A stretch of DNA of 6,396 nt from an uncultured Eubacteriales bacterium (GTDB taxonomy: Bacteria; Bacillota; Clostridia; Christensenellales; Christensenellaceae). Below the pieces are notes generated by a model. It worked only from the letters and a program-made list of their open reading frames with translations. It made no database searches and was not told where the DNA came from. The DNA lies in NCBI GenBank assembly GCA_902782475.1, contig CACZNR010000095.1:1-6396 (forward strand), in the 5' to 3' direction. This document shows positions 1-6,330 of this stretch, in pieces. The translations under genes and the position numbers were made by a program. Numbering within the stretch: the first letter of the stretch is position 1; each line of letters starts with the position of its first letter.

Positions 1-186
1 ATATATTCCGGGACTATCAGGAAGAGGCCCCTTGTCCTTAAGAATTATGACCCCTGCAGATACTGTGACTACAGTTCAGTATGCATGGTAGACCGACAGA
101 AACTGACAGAAGATCTCACTCTTGCAGATGCAGAGAAGAATGAGATCCTCGATCTCATGAGAGAGAAGGTGAATGACAATGGCTGA
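1..186 (+). CDS. addB: AddB, C-terminal end (partial, truncated by window edge)
   Basis: This is the last 61 codons of the AddB subunit of the AddAB helicase-nuclease; the rest lies upstream of the window. Reading from base 1 in frame, the fragment contains C19-x2-C22-x5-C28. In AddB proteins this is the three-cysteine C-terminal part of a 4Fe-4S cluster; the fourth cysteine lies far upstream in the protein and is not visible here. The cluster staples the nuclease domain and is needed for DNA-end binding in the family. The stop codon TGA at 184-186 overlaps the start of the next gene by 8 bases (ATGGCTGA), so the two subunits are probably translationally coupled. The identification rests on the cysteine spacing plus the addA gene directly following; the helicase-like and nuclease parts cannot be checked. 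Confidence 0.9.
   Translation: MYSGTIRKRPLVLKNYDPCRYCDYSSVCMVDRQKLTEDLTLADAEKNEILDLMREKVNDNG
165..172 (+). promoter_or_regulatory. Ribosome binding site deciding the addA start
   Basis: GAAGGTGA lies inside the end of addB. It leaves 6 bases before the ATG at 179, which is good spacing, but no gap before the ATG at 173. I therefore prefer 179 as the addA start; the two candidates differ by only two residues. Confidence 0.6.
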
Positions 187-3100
187 GATACAATATACAG
201 CTTCACAGAAGGATGCCATAAGTTACAGGGGTGGGAATGTCCTTGTGTCAGCAGCAGCCGGTTCAGGAAAGACAAGCGTCCTTTCGCAGAGGGTATGTGA
301 ACTGGTAAAGGAAGGCCAGGATATCAGAAGGATGCTGATAGTTACCTTTACACAGAAGGCATCTCAGGAGATGAGGAAAAGGATAAGGAAGACACTGTCT
401 GAAGCTGCTGAAAATGAAAACAGACCGCAGCTTGCAATACAGGCAGAGATGACAGATTCCTCTGACATATGTACGATACACAGTTTTGCCGGGAAAGTCC
501 TGAGGGAGAATTTTTCAGTCCTTGGGCTCCCTTCGGATATACATGCAGTATCAGACGAGACCATCGGCGTATACAGGAGCGAAGCATATGATGAACTGTT
601 TGAAAGACTGTATCAGGAGGAAGATCCTTCATTTCTGAGATTCAGGGACAGATACTCCGGAAGGGATGAAAAGGAACTTGTCTCTATAATCGAGAAGGCA
701 TACAACTTTGTAAGGAGCCAGCCGGAAGGCGTGGAATGGATCAGGAAAAACAGAGGTCTCGACAGAGAGAAATACATCTCTATAGCCAGGGAAAAGACAA
801 GGAATCAGCTCCTTCTCCTGCAGAGCATGCTTGAGGACAGTCTGGAGTTATCAATAAATGAAAGCTTCCCTGAAAAGCAGATCAGCAATGACATGCTGGA
901 CAAACGTTTCGCTGAAGATCTCATAAGGCTGTTCGATGAGGGATCGTATGAGCAGTATATGAAACTTCTGCAGTCATATAAGATACCCGCAATATTCAGA
1001 GTGAAAAAGGGCGAGGAGGTACCTCCTGAGAAGGAGACTCTTTCTGAAATGAAGAAAAAGGCAAGAGACCTGCTTAGAGATCTTGCATCCAGTGATATAA
1101 ATGAGATCGGAAACATGATAGATGCGGAGCTGCCATATATCAATGAGACGGTAGACGATCTTTATCACATACTTTCTGCATATGATGAACAGTATTCCGC
1201 CATAAAGATGGAACACCACGCTTTCGACTATGATGATATGCTTCATTTTGCATACAAAGCACTTAGCGATGACATGATAGCTTCCAGATACAGCAGTTTC
1301 TATGATCATGTCTTCATAGATGAGTATCAGGATACCAACCCGCTTCAGGAAGCACTGCTGAACAGGATAGAACCTTCCGGAGGAAGATTCATGGTGGGTG
1401 ACATGAAACAGAGCATCTACCGCTTCCGACTGACTGATCCTACCATATTCCGCAGTAAGACTCAGAACGGTGGCAGCATCCATCTGATAAAGATGAATGA
1501 GAACTTCAGATGTGACGGACAGATCATAGATTTCATTAATCATGTCATGAGTAATCTCATGGGTCCTGAACTTGGAGAGATAGTCTATGACGACGAGGAA
1601 AGGCTGATAGGTACAGGAGACCGGGATAAGGACAGTGTGGAGCTGATGCTTACTGCTGTACCGAAAAAGAATGCAGTGATGTCAACTGAACTTGAGGCCG
1701 TAAACATAGCCGGAAGGATAAAGGATCTCCTTCAGGAAAGAGATGAGAATGGGGAGAGAAGATACAGGGAAGATGATATATGCATACTGATGAGGAGCCT
1801 TGAGAATTATGCTCCGCGCTATGCATACATAATGCAGAAGGAAGGAATAGATGTAAGACTGTCCTCTGCAGAGGATGATCATCTTGCAAATGATATCTTC
1901 CTGAATCTCCTGAGGGTAATAGACGGATTCACATCGGACATTGCACTTCTCTCTGTTATGAAGAGCTTTATAGGAGATTTTGACGAGAATGATTTTGCAC
2001 AGATAAGAGGCGCCTCTAAGGATGACAGTTTCAGCTCTGCTTTTTTAAGATACTGTGAGCAGAATGATACGCTGGCCGGGAAATGCAGATCGTTCTACAG
2101 AAAGATAGACATGTACCGCAAATGGGCGAGGACAATGGCACTTGAAGACCTGCTGATCAGGCTTAAGAATGCGGAAGACTTTGATGCCAATATCTATATG
2201 ATGGTAAACGGAACGGATAAGGAAAATGCATTCAATACATTCTTTGGTTCCGTCATGGATGCGGCCAGGGACAAGTCAAGCCTGTATGAGCTTCTGTATT
2301 ACATGGACAGGATAAACAGGAACTATGAGAAAAAAAGCGCCAAGAAGGAATCTCTTGGTGCAGTGCAGCTGATGTCGATACACAGTGCCAAGGGACTGGA
2401 GTTCCCTGTGGTAATAATCGCAAGGATGGATTCGGGGTTCAGTACTGCAGACAGCAGGAACAGATTCTTCATGCATAACGATCTTGGGATATCCATGGAC
2501 ATGGTGGATGAAGTCAACAGGGTAAAGAAGAACTCTGTGGTAAGGGAATTAGGAGACTATGCACAGAAAAAGGAACAGCTTTCAGAAGAACTCAGAGTAC
2601 TGTATGTCGCCATGACAAGAGCAAAGAAGAAGCTTATCCTTTCAGGAAGCACAGATGACGTGTCAAAAATACTGAACAGATCTGTGCATTCATGGTATGA
2701 CTATTTCAGGATGGGCAGCTTCATGGAGTGGATACTTTCTGCAACAAAGGATCTGAAGTGCATGAATGACTGGACACACAGGATAGGTGGCAGCGAAGAT
2801 GTTGAGATACCGCATTATTTTGCTGGATACTGTCCTGAAGATGAAATAGATGAAAGTGAGTCCCTAAATGAAACGATCCTGAAAGACATGTCAGGACAGG
2901 AAGGACTGGAGTTTTCATCATATAGATCATATCGGATGCCTGTGACCATAGGCGTAAGCTCGCTGCTCCCTCAGGATGAGTATGGAAACTATGTGCCAAG
3001 CTACAGAGACTACCGAGACATTGAAGACGGAGGTGCTGAGCTTGGAACTATAATCCATCACTTCATGGAGCATATCGATTTTACCATCGATTCTGAGGAT

Positions 3101-3541
3101 AAACTGGAAAAACATGCCATGGAACTCATTGACAAAAGAATAATGTTCGAGGATGAGATGGACAGAGTAAGGCCGTTCTACTCCAGGATAATGAGCTTTC
3201 TCAGGAGCGGTATTGCGGACGAGATAAGAAGGTCGCCGGAGGTATTGCGTGAGGTACAGTTCTCGCTGTCGGTGAAGGCCAGAGATATCGGACAGGGCAA
3301 TAATGATGAAAAGATAATACTCCACGGCATCATAGACCTGGCATACAGGATCGGAAATGAATATGTTGTTGTAGACTATAAATCCAATATGGTGGATGAT
3401 CAGACCATGGAAAAGCTTGCTCAGCATTATTTTGTACAGATGAAGATGTATCGGATGGCACTGGAGAGGATCAAAAAACTAAAGGTAAGGAACTGCTATC
3501 TGTGGTTCATAAGGAGCGAAAGAGAATTTCAGGTTTATTAA
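179..3541 (+). CDS. addA: AddA, ATP-dependent helicase/nuclease subunit A
   Basis: AddA is the UvrD-like 3'-5' helicase and nuclease subunit of AddAB, which unwinds and resects double-strand ends for RecA-dependent repair. At 1120 residues it carries the superfamily 1A motifs in order: Walker A GSGKT at 28-32, DEYQD at 381-385, GDMKQS at 407-412, ENFR at 441-444, HSAKGLEF at 735-742 and LRVLYVAMTRA at 805-815. The C-terminal RecB-family nuclease is intact: H960 in GTIIH, D1053 in HGIID, D1066 and K1068 in VDYKSN, then QMKMY at 1087-1091. Both activities should therefore be functional. The protein is somewhat shorter than the roughly 1200 or more residues I expect for Firmicute AddA. An in-frame ATG at 173 is possible, but the ribosome binding site favours 179, which overlaps the addB stop. 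About 11 of some 83 arginines use CGN; the rest use AGA/AGG. Confidence 0.96.
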   Translation: MAEIQYTASQKDAISYRGGNVLVSAAAGSGKTSVLSQRVCELVKEGQDIRRMLIVTFTQKASQEMRKRIRKTLSEAAENENRPQLAIQAEMTDSSDICTIHSFAGKVLRENFSVLGLPSDIHAVSDETIGVYRSEAYDELFERLYQEEDPSFLRFRDRYSGRDEKELVSIIEKAYNFVRSQPEGVEWIRKNRGLDREKYISIAREKTRNQLLLLQSMLEDSLELSINESFPEKQISNDMLDKRFAEDLIRLFDEGSYEQYMKLLQSYKIPAIFRVKKGEEVPPEKETLSEMKKKARDLLRDLASSDINEIGNMIDAELPYINETVDDLYHILSAYDEQYSAIKMEHHAFDYDDMLHFAYKALSDDMIASRYSSFYDHVFIDEYQDTNPLQEALLNRIEPSGGRFMVGDMKQSIYRFRLTDPTIFRSKTQNGGSIHLIKMNENFRCDGQIIDFINHVMSNLMGPELGEIVYDDEERLIGTGDRDKDSVELMLTAVPKKNAVMSTELEAVNIAGRIKDLLQERDENGERRYREDDICILMRSLENYAPRYAYIMQKEGIDVRLSSAEDDHLANDIFLNLLRVIDGFTSDIALLSVMKSFIGDFDENDFAQIRGASKDDSFSSAFLRYCEQNDTLAGKCRSFYRKIDMYRKWARTMALEDLLIRLKNAEDFDANIYMMVNGTDKENAFNTFFGSVMDAARDKSSLYELLYYMDRINRNYEKKSAKKESLGAVQLMSIHSAKGLEFPVVIIARMDSGFSTADSRNRFFMHNDLGISMDMVDEVNRVKKNSVVRELGDYAQKKEQLSEELRVLYVAMTRAKKKLILSGSTDDVSKILNRSVHSWYDYFRMGSFMEWILSATKDLKCMNDWTHRIGGSEDVEIPHYFAGYCPEDEIDESESLNETILKDMSGQEGLEFSSYRSYRMPVTIGVSSLLPQDEYGNYVPSYRDYRDIEDGGAELGTIIHHFMEHIDFTIDSEDKLEKHAMELIDKRIMFEDEMDRVRPFYSRIMSFLRSGIADEIRRSPEVLREVQFSLSVKARDIGQGNNDEKIILHGIIDLAYRIGNEYVVVDYKSNMVDDQTMEKLAQHYFVQMKMYRMALERIKKLKVRNCYLWFIRSEREFQVY

Positions 3542-3611
3542 TCTTTAATTTCTTAACAATCTGTTGTATCCTATAGCTGTTGAATTTTTATGGTTGGAGA
3601 ATGATGGACTC

Positions 3612-3980
3612 ATGGGAAAGTTATTGAACTTTATTGATAAATTTATGTATGGTAGATATGGGCTTGACCCCCTGGGAATAGTTATCATAGCTGTATCTCT
3701 GCTGTTTGCAATTATCGGCAGGGCATTCTTCCTGTTCTATATACTTGCACTGGCCCTTATCGGTTATGAGATATACAGGATCCTGTCAAGAAACATTCCT
3801 GCAAGGGAAAAAGAAAACAGCATTATAACCAATATGTTCAACAGGACCGAAAGATCAAGAGATGATTATGTACATTTTTCTTGCCCTAACTGTGGTCAGC
3901 ACCTCAGAATACCTGCAGGGCTCGGCCAGAAAAGGATAACCTGTCCTAAATGCAATGCAAGATTTGTAAAAAGGACCTGA
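3612..3980 (+). CDS. Small membrane protein with C-terminal zinc ribbon, function unknown
   Basis: A 122-residue protein of unknown function. The N-terminus carries a short F-M-x-G-R-Y-G-x-D stretch (residues 11-19). Two closely spaced hydrophobic segments follow, at about 20-36 and 38-56, separated only by G36-R37, which suggests a membrane hairpin. A charged linker (about 59-85) leads to a zinc ribbon, C91-x2-C94 and C111-x2-C114, with SCPNCGQHLRIP and ITCPKC contexts. From memory, proteins of this layout recur in Lachnospiraceae and are annotated as hypothetical or zinc-ribbon proteins. A zinc ion probably folds the soluble tail; nucleic acid or protein binding is only a guess. The ATG at 3612 has GGAGA about 11 bases upstream. 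A TTG at 3564 would add 16 residues but lacks a ribosome binding site. No terminator or clear promoter lies in the 70-base gap after addA, so read-through from addBA is plausible. Confidence 0.8.
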   Translation: MGKLLNFIDKFMYGRYGLDPLGIVIIAVSLLFAIIGRAFFLFYILALALIGYEIYRILSRNIPAREKENSIITNMFNRTERSRDDYVHFSCPNCGQHLRIPAGLGQKRITCPKCNARFVKRT

Positions 3981-3985
3981 GGGTA

Positions 3986-4014
3986 TTGATTAATTGTATA
4001 AAATAGAATATTAT
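3986..4014 (+). promoter_or_regulatory. Sigma-A type promoter of the DUF1858 gene
   Basis: The -35 box TTGATT (3986-3991) and the -10 box TATTAT (4009-4014) are separated by exactly 17 bases. Transcription would start near 4021, giving a leader of about 28 bases that carries AGGAGGA (4034-4040), 8 bases before the ATG at 4049. It makes the DUF1858 gene a separate unit from the addA side. Confidence 0.65.
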
Positions 4015-4048
4015 ACTTAATGTTGACTAAATTAGGAGGAATTAAAAA

Positions 4049-4249
4049 ATGGAAATTACAAAAGATATGACTATCCAGCAGGTTATTGATAGAGATATGG
4101 ATTCGGCTCAGGTTTTCTTTGCGTGTGGTATGTTCTGCATAGGATGTCCTGCGTCACAGGGAGAGTCCATCGAAGAGGCAAGCATGGTACATGGTATTGA
4201 CCCTGACTTCCTTGTGGAAAAGCTTAACGAGTACTTTCAGGCTAAATAA
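4049..4249 (+). CDS. DUF1858-family small CxxC protein (hybrid-cluster-protein-associated redox disulfide type)
   Basis: A 66-residue soluble protein that fits the DUF1858 / TIGR03980 family ('hybrid cluster protein-associated redox disulfide domain'). The family signature is visible: a start resembling ITKDMTIQQVID, then G27-M-F-C30-x2-C33 followed by P-A-S, then an S-I-E-E-A helix and H48-G-I-D, ending in an LNEYF-like C-terminus. C30 and C33 form a CxxC pair that could cycle as a disulfide or bind metal; C26 is an extra nearby cysteine. The molecular function of the family is not established. No hybrid cluster protein gene is next to it here, so the family name should not be read as a functional link. 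It has its own promoter, a consensus ribosome binding site and a terminator directly after it, so it is a single-gene transcript. Length and motif agree with the family along the whole sequence. Confidence 0.9.
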   Translation: MEITKDMTIQQVIDRDMDSAQVFFACGMFCIGCPASQGESIEEASMVHGIDPDFLVEKLNEYFQAK

Positions 4250-4283
4250 TCCTTATTGATATCATTCAAAAGTGTAAAATACG

Positions 4284-4314
4284 AACTGCATATGAAAATG
4301 TATGCAGTTTTTTT
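4284..4314 (+). terminator. Intrinsic terminator after the DUF1858 gene
   Basis: A perfect 9-bp stem (AACTGCATA at 4284-4292 with TATGCAGTT at 4301-4309) encloses an 8-base loop and runs into seven T residues (4308-4314). It lies 35 bases after the stop codon at 4249, and is a textbook Rho-independent terminator for the + strand. Confidence 0.88.
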
Positions 4315-4358
4315 ATGTCCTGATTGGAATTGTTCTAAGTATGAGTAGAGTATCTCGG

Positions 4359-4369
4359 TATGATATACT
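4359..4369 (+). promoter_or_regulatory. Possible -10 region for the Fic gene
   Basis: Two overlapping good -10 hexamers, TATGAT (4359-4364) and TATACT (4364-4369), lie 26-36 bases before the proposed start codon. No convincing -35 box stands 16-18 bases upstream of either, so the promoter would be weak or activator-dependent. Because a terminator closes the preceding gene at 4314, the Fic gene needs a promoter in this gap. Confidence 0.4.
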
Positions 4370-4371
4370 TT

Positions 4372-4381
4372 ACTATATAGT
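4372..4381. promoter_or_regulatory. 10-base perfect palindrome downstream of the Fic -10 region
   Basis: ACTATATAGT is identical to its own reverse complement. It lies where transcription of the Fic gene would start, just before its ribosome binding site. The position suits an operator, but the palindrome is short and AT-rich and could arise by chance. Confidence 0.25.
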
Positions 4382-4394
4382 GTACAGGAAAGAG

Positions 4395-5168
4395 ATGAAA
4401 GAAATGACCAGATATGAAAAGATCCTTTTATTGTGGAAAAAGAAAAACATTAAGACAGAGGCCGAACTCTCGGAAGTCTTGAACAGTCATTCTATAAGTT
4501 TTGCATACCATTCTGGAAGGATAGAGAATGAAAAAGTTACATATAATGATACACGCGAGATATTTGAACATGATGGAGTGACAGCATATACCGGGGATCT
4601 GAGGACATTATTTGAACTTAGAAATGCCAGAGATGCTTATGAATTTCTTCTCTCATCCTTTACTGCTAAAAAAGTTCTTGATGTAAAACTTGTTAAAGAT
4701 TTTCATTATGAGCTTACTAAAAATACTTACGATACACGTCGCTGGCAGCTGGGAGAGCGTCCTGGAGAGTTTAAAAAGCATGATTATGTTACCGGCAAGG
4801 ATGAGATAGGGGCTTCTCCTGCAGAAGCTCCGGAAGAACTTACGGAACTTCTTGAAGAACTTGTGAATGTACCTGCAGGGAAAGAGCTGATTGCTGCAGC
4901 ATATTTTCATGCAAAATTTGAAAACATCCATCCCTTTGCTGACGGAAACGGGCGAACAGGGAGAATAATAATGAATTATTTCCTGCTCGTTAATGGCCAT
5001 CCTCCAATAATAATACATGAAGATGACAGAAAGCAGTATTATAGCTGCCTTGAATCATGGGATGAAAAGCAGGATCTGGATCCGCTTGTGGATTTTCTTA
5101 GGATACAGACAGAAAAAACATGGGAAAAGCAATTAAGTCGTGACGAACGGAACGAATATGAAAGATGA
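4395..5168 (+). CDS. Fic-domain protein, probable self-inhibited AMP transferase
   Basis: A 257-residue Fic protein. The catalytic motif HPFADGNGRTGR (179-190) is complete, with the catalytic histidine H179 and the D, N, G and R residues that bind Mg-ATP, so nucleotidyl transfer (usually AMPylation of Ser/Thr/Tyr on a target protein) is expected. Upstream, S40-G-R-I-E44-N fits the (S/T)xxxE(G/N) inhibitory helix, which marks a class II Fic that holds itself inactive through E44. RPGEFKKHDY (122-131) is the likely target-binding flap. The target is unknown and no antitoxin gene is adjacent. I start at 4395, where AGGA ends 5 bases upstream; the ATG at 4404 is also possible. The frame stays open to an ATG at 4302, but that lies inside the preceding terminator. 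Seven of 16 arginines use CGN codons, against none of 12 in the zinc-ribbon gene, which suggests a different origin. Confidence 0.92.
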   Translation: MKEMTRYEKILLLWKKKNIKTEAELSEVLNSHSISFAYHSGRIENEKVTYNDTREIFEHDGVTAYTGDLRTLFELRNARDAYEFLLSSFTAKKVLDVKLVKDFHYELTKNTYDTRRWQLGERPGEFKKHDYVTGKDEIGASPAEAPEELTELLEELVNVPAGKELIAAAYFHAKFENIHPFADGNGRTGRIIMNYFLLVNGHPPIIIHEDDRKQYYSCLESWDEKQDLDPLVDFLRIQTEKTWEKQLSRDERNEYER

Positions 5169-5203
5169 TCATTTATATTACAGGATCACGAGATAAACTA
5201 AAT

Positions 5204-5235
5204 ACAGGCCTTTGGAACATTTTCCAAAGGCCTGT
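5204..5235. terminator. Hairpin terminator between the convergent Fic and thiT genes
   Basis: A perfect 14-bp stem (5204-5217 with 5222-5235, core AGGCCTTTGGAA) closes a CATT loop. It lies 35 bases after the Fic stop and 24 bases beyond the thiT stop. The flanks are U-rich but interrupted when read from either strand, so it probably works in both directions and is weaker than the one at 4284-4314. The high stability of the stem supports the call. Confidence 0.75.
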
Positions 5236-5259
5236 GGTATTTCTATTATTATCTAGATA

Positions 5260-6060
5260 TCAAGCATTTTCCTTGGGCATGTCCTGTGGAGGAACTGCGT
5301 TGCCGTTATTGAGTGCTCTCATCTTGAGTTTTTCAATAGTATTGTTCATAAGCGGTATTATAGCGATAAGTATGCAGATGATTACTTCCGGCAGCATGTA
5401 GCTTCCGTTATATAACAGTGAGTAAACGAAAGGTGACTGTCCTTCTGGAGCATATGCACCATAGAAGATGACTCCTGAAAGGAATGAGCTTAAGAATCTT
5501 AAGAATCCTCCGGCAATTATTCCAGGTATTATGCTGTGTCTGAAGAATCCTGCTACACCGAGGAGTGTATAACCAAAGATGTAGTCGAGCATGAACTGGA
5601 AAATGCTTTCGAAGTAGATACCCTGTATAAGCTGAAGCAGGCAATAAATGAAGGAAACGAATAATCCCTTTGCCGGTCCGTATATATATGCGAATACGAA
5701 TATCGGCAGCATGCTGGCAGGTGTAAATGATCCTCCGTTAGGAAGTTCGAAGATCTTGATGCATGAAAGTGCATAAGCAAGAGCAAGACACATAGCACCG
5801 ACAACGATCTGCTTGATAGTCCATACGCTTCTGGCTTGCTGTGTACCGAGCTTGGCAAGAAGAACTACACCTATAATAATGATAACAGGTATAGCGATCA
5901 GTACTATAAGATTGGTGCCTGTAAGCTTGCTGAAGAAGTCTGCAAGTGAACCGGATCCGTTGATCATATAGAAGATCAGTCCGATGGCGATGAGGAACAA
6001 AGCAGCAACAAACATGTAAAGCCATGCTTTAAGTTCCAGTTTTTCATTTTTGTTTTCCAT
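5260..6060 (-). CDS. thiT: ThiT, substrate-binding (S) component of an ECF thiamine transporter
   Basis: This integral membrane protein of 266 residues is a ThiT/YuaJ-type S component, which captures thiamine and docks onto a shared EcfA-EcfA'-EcfT energising module; that module is not in the window. The core (about 76-240) shows AxxxA at 93-97 (the first-helix motif that contacts EcfT), PNGGSFTPASMLPI at 107-120, YGPAKG at 127-132, DYIFGY at 159-164, and YAPEGQSP then YNGSYMLPE at 203-225; the last blocks line the thiamine pocket in this family. Known ThiT proteins have about 180-190 residues. This one adds about 75 at the N-terminus with two more hydrophobic segments (about 11-33 and 50-70). 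The ATG at 6060 has AGGAGGA at 6065-6071, so the extension is probably real. A TPP riboswitch in the leader confirms the thiamine link. Confidence 0.93.
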   Translation of the reverse strand: MENKNEKLELKAWLYMFVAALFLIAIGLIFYMINGSGSLADFFSKLTGTNLIVLIAIPVIIIIGVVLLAKLGTQQARSVWTIKQIVVGAMCLALAYALSCIKIFELPNGGSFTPASMLPIFVFAYIYGPAKGLFVSFIYCLLQLIQGIYFESIFQFMLDYIFGYTLLGVAGFFRHSIIPGIIAGGFLRFLSSFLSGVIFYGAYAPEGQSPFVYSLLYNGSYMLPEVIICILIAIIPLMNNTIEKLKMRALNNGNAVPPQDMPKENA

Positions 6061-6064
6061 TAAA

Positions 6065-6105
6065 TCCTCCTAAGTCTAGGGAGAGGAGACATCATAAAGA
6101 TGTCT
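6065..6105 (-). promoter_or_regulatory. Expression platform of the thiT riboswitch (SD-sequestering hairpin)
   Basis: Reading the - strand RNA, a 7-bp hairpin (AGACATC/GATGTCT, 6105-6087) is followed by a pyrimidine strand at 6084-6077. That strand can pair with the Shine-Dalgarno strand at 6072-6065 around a 4-base GACU loop: seven of eight positions pair, one of them G-U. Neither hairpin is followed by a U run, so control should act on translation rather than by termination. The competing partner of the pyrimidine strand is the 5' side of the aptamer: 6182-6174 pairs with 6085-6076 over 9 bp with one bulged U. Confidence 0.6.
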
Positions 6106-6112
6106 GAAGATT

Positions 6113-6185
6113 CCGCTTTCCTACGAATGTATTAACAATTATCAGGTTCGAAGGGTAAATTCTCAGCGTATAGCTCCCCTAGCGG
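6113..6185 (-). ncRNA. TPP (THI-box) riboswitch aptamer controlling thiT
   Basis: The aptamer binds thiamine pyrophosphate. On the - strand it has the diagnostic CTGAGA (6166-6161), then ACCCTTCGAACCTGAT (6156-6141) and CGTAGGAAA (6125-6117), which match the conserved core of the TPP family. P1 is CCGCT (6185-6181) with AGCGG (6117-6113). P2 is AGGG (6180-6177) with CCCT (6155-6152). P3 is very short (AGC with GCT around 6175-6167), giving a compact aptamer of about 73 bases. It lies between the thiT promoter and start codon, so high TPP should shut thiT expression. Confidence 0.95.
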
Positions 6186-6205
6186 TTAATATTTATTTCT
6201 AATAA

Positions 6206-6234
6206 ATAATAAACTTGTATAAAAAAGAAGTCAA
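6206..6234 (-). promoter_or_regulatory. Sigma-A type promoter of the thiT riboswitch transcript
   Basis: On the - strand, TTGACT (6234-6229) and TATTAT (6211-6206) are separated by exactly 17 bases. Transcription should start near 6199, about 14 bases before the aptamer, giving a leader of about 140 bases. Position and spacing make this the clear promoter for thiT. Confidence 0.78.
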
Positions 6235-6259
6235 GAAACAAAATAAACCGAAACGAAAA

Positions 6260-6291
6260 GGGGAGGAAGGGGTGGGAATGTACGTAAGGGG
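6260..6291 (+). other. G-rich tract with four G-runs in the divergent intergenic region
   Basis: On the + strand, G-runs at 6260-6263, 6269-6272, 6274-6276 and 6288-6291 are separated by 5, 1 and 11 bases. This is within loose limits for a G-quadruplex, though the last loop is long. The tract sits in a purine-rich stretch (about 6250-6330) that contrasts with the A+T-rich sequence on both sides. It lies upstream of both divergent promoters; no role is established. Apart from the promoters, nothing else is supportable in 6186-6396. Confidence 0.4.
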
Positions 6292-6330
6292 CGAGGTGAA
6301 CAGGGCGTTGAGAAAAGAAAAGATACGAGT

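Noticed and set aside
974..1543. 189-codon - strand frame inside addA, and a similar 166-codon frame at 2927-3427
   Set aside because: Both are antisense to well-supported AddA helicase and nuclease sequence, with low-complexity reverse translations and no family resemblance.
3564..3611. TTG at 3564 as the start of the zinc-ribbon protein
   Set aside because: There is no ribosome binding site before it, and the family signature (FMxGRYGxD) begins only a dozen residues after the ATG at 3612.
4023..4028. TTGACT as a -35 box just before the DUF1858 gene
   Set aside because: The -10 position would fall at or after the start codon and shows no TATAAT-like hexamer; the 3986-4014 promoter fits far better.
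4302..4394. Upstream in-frame ATG at 4302 as the Fic start, adding 31 residues
   Set aside because: That ATG lies in the 3' arm of the terminator hairpin of the previous gene, has no ribosome binding site, and the added residues do not resemble a Fic N-terminus. The ATG at 4395 has AGGA at suitable spacing.
5165..5401. 78-codon + strand frame whose ATG overlaps the Fic stop
   Set aside because: It runs through the terminator hairpin and then antisense to the 3' end of thiT; the hydrophobic stretch is a mirror of the thiT coding sequence. No ribosome binding site or recognisable family.
4395..6060. Toxin-antitoxin or defence module made of Fic and neighbours
   Set aside because: No small antitoxin gene accompanies Fic, the DUF1858 gene is separated by a terminator, and thiT is a convergent thiamine transporter. 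The genes look unrelated.
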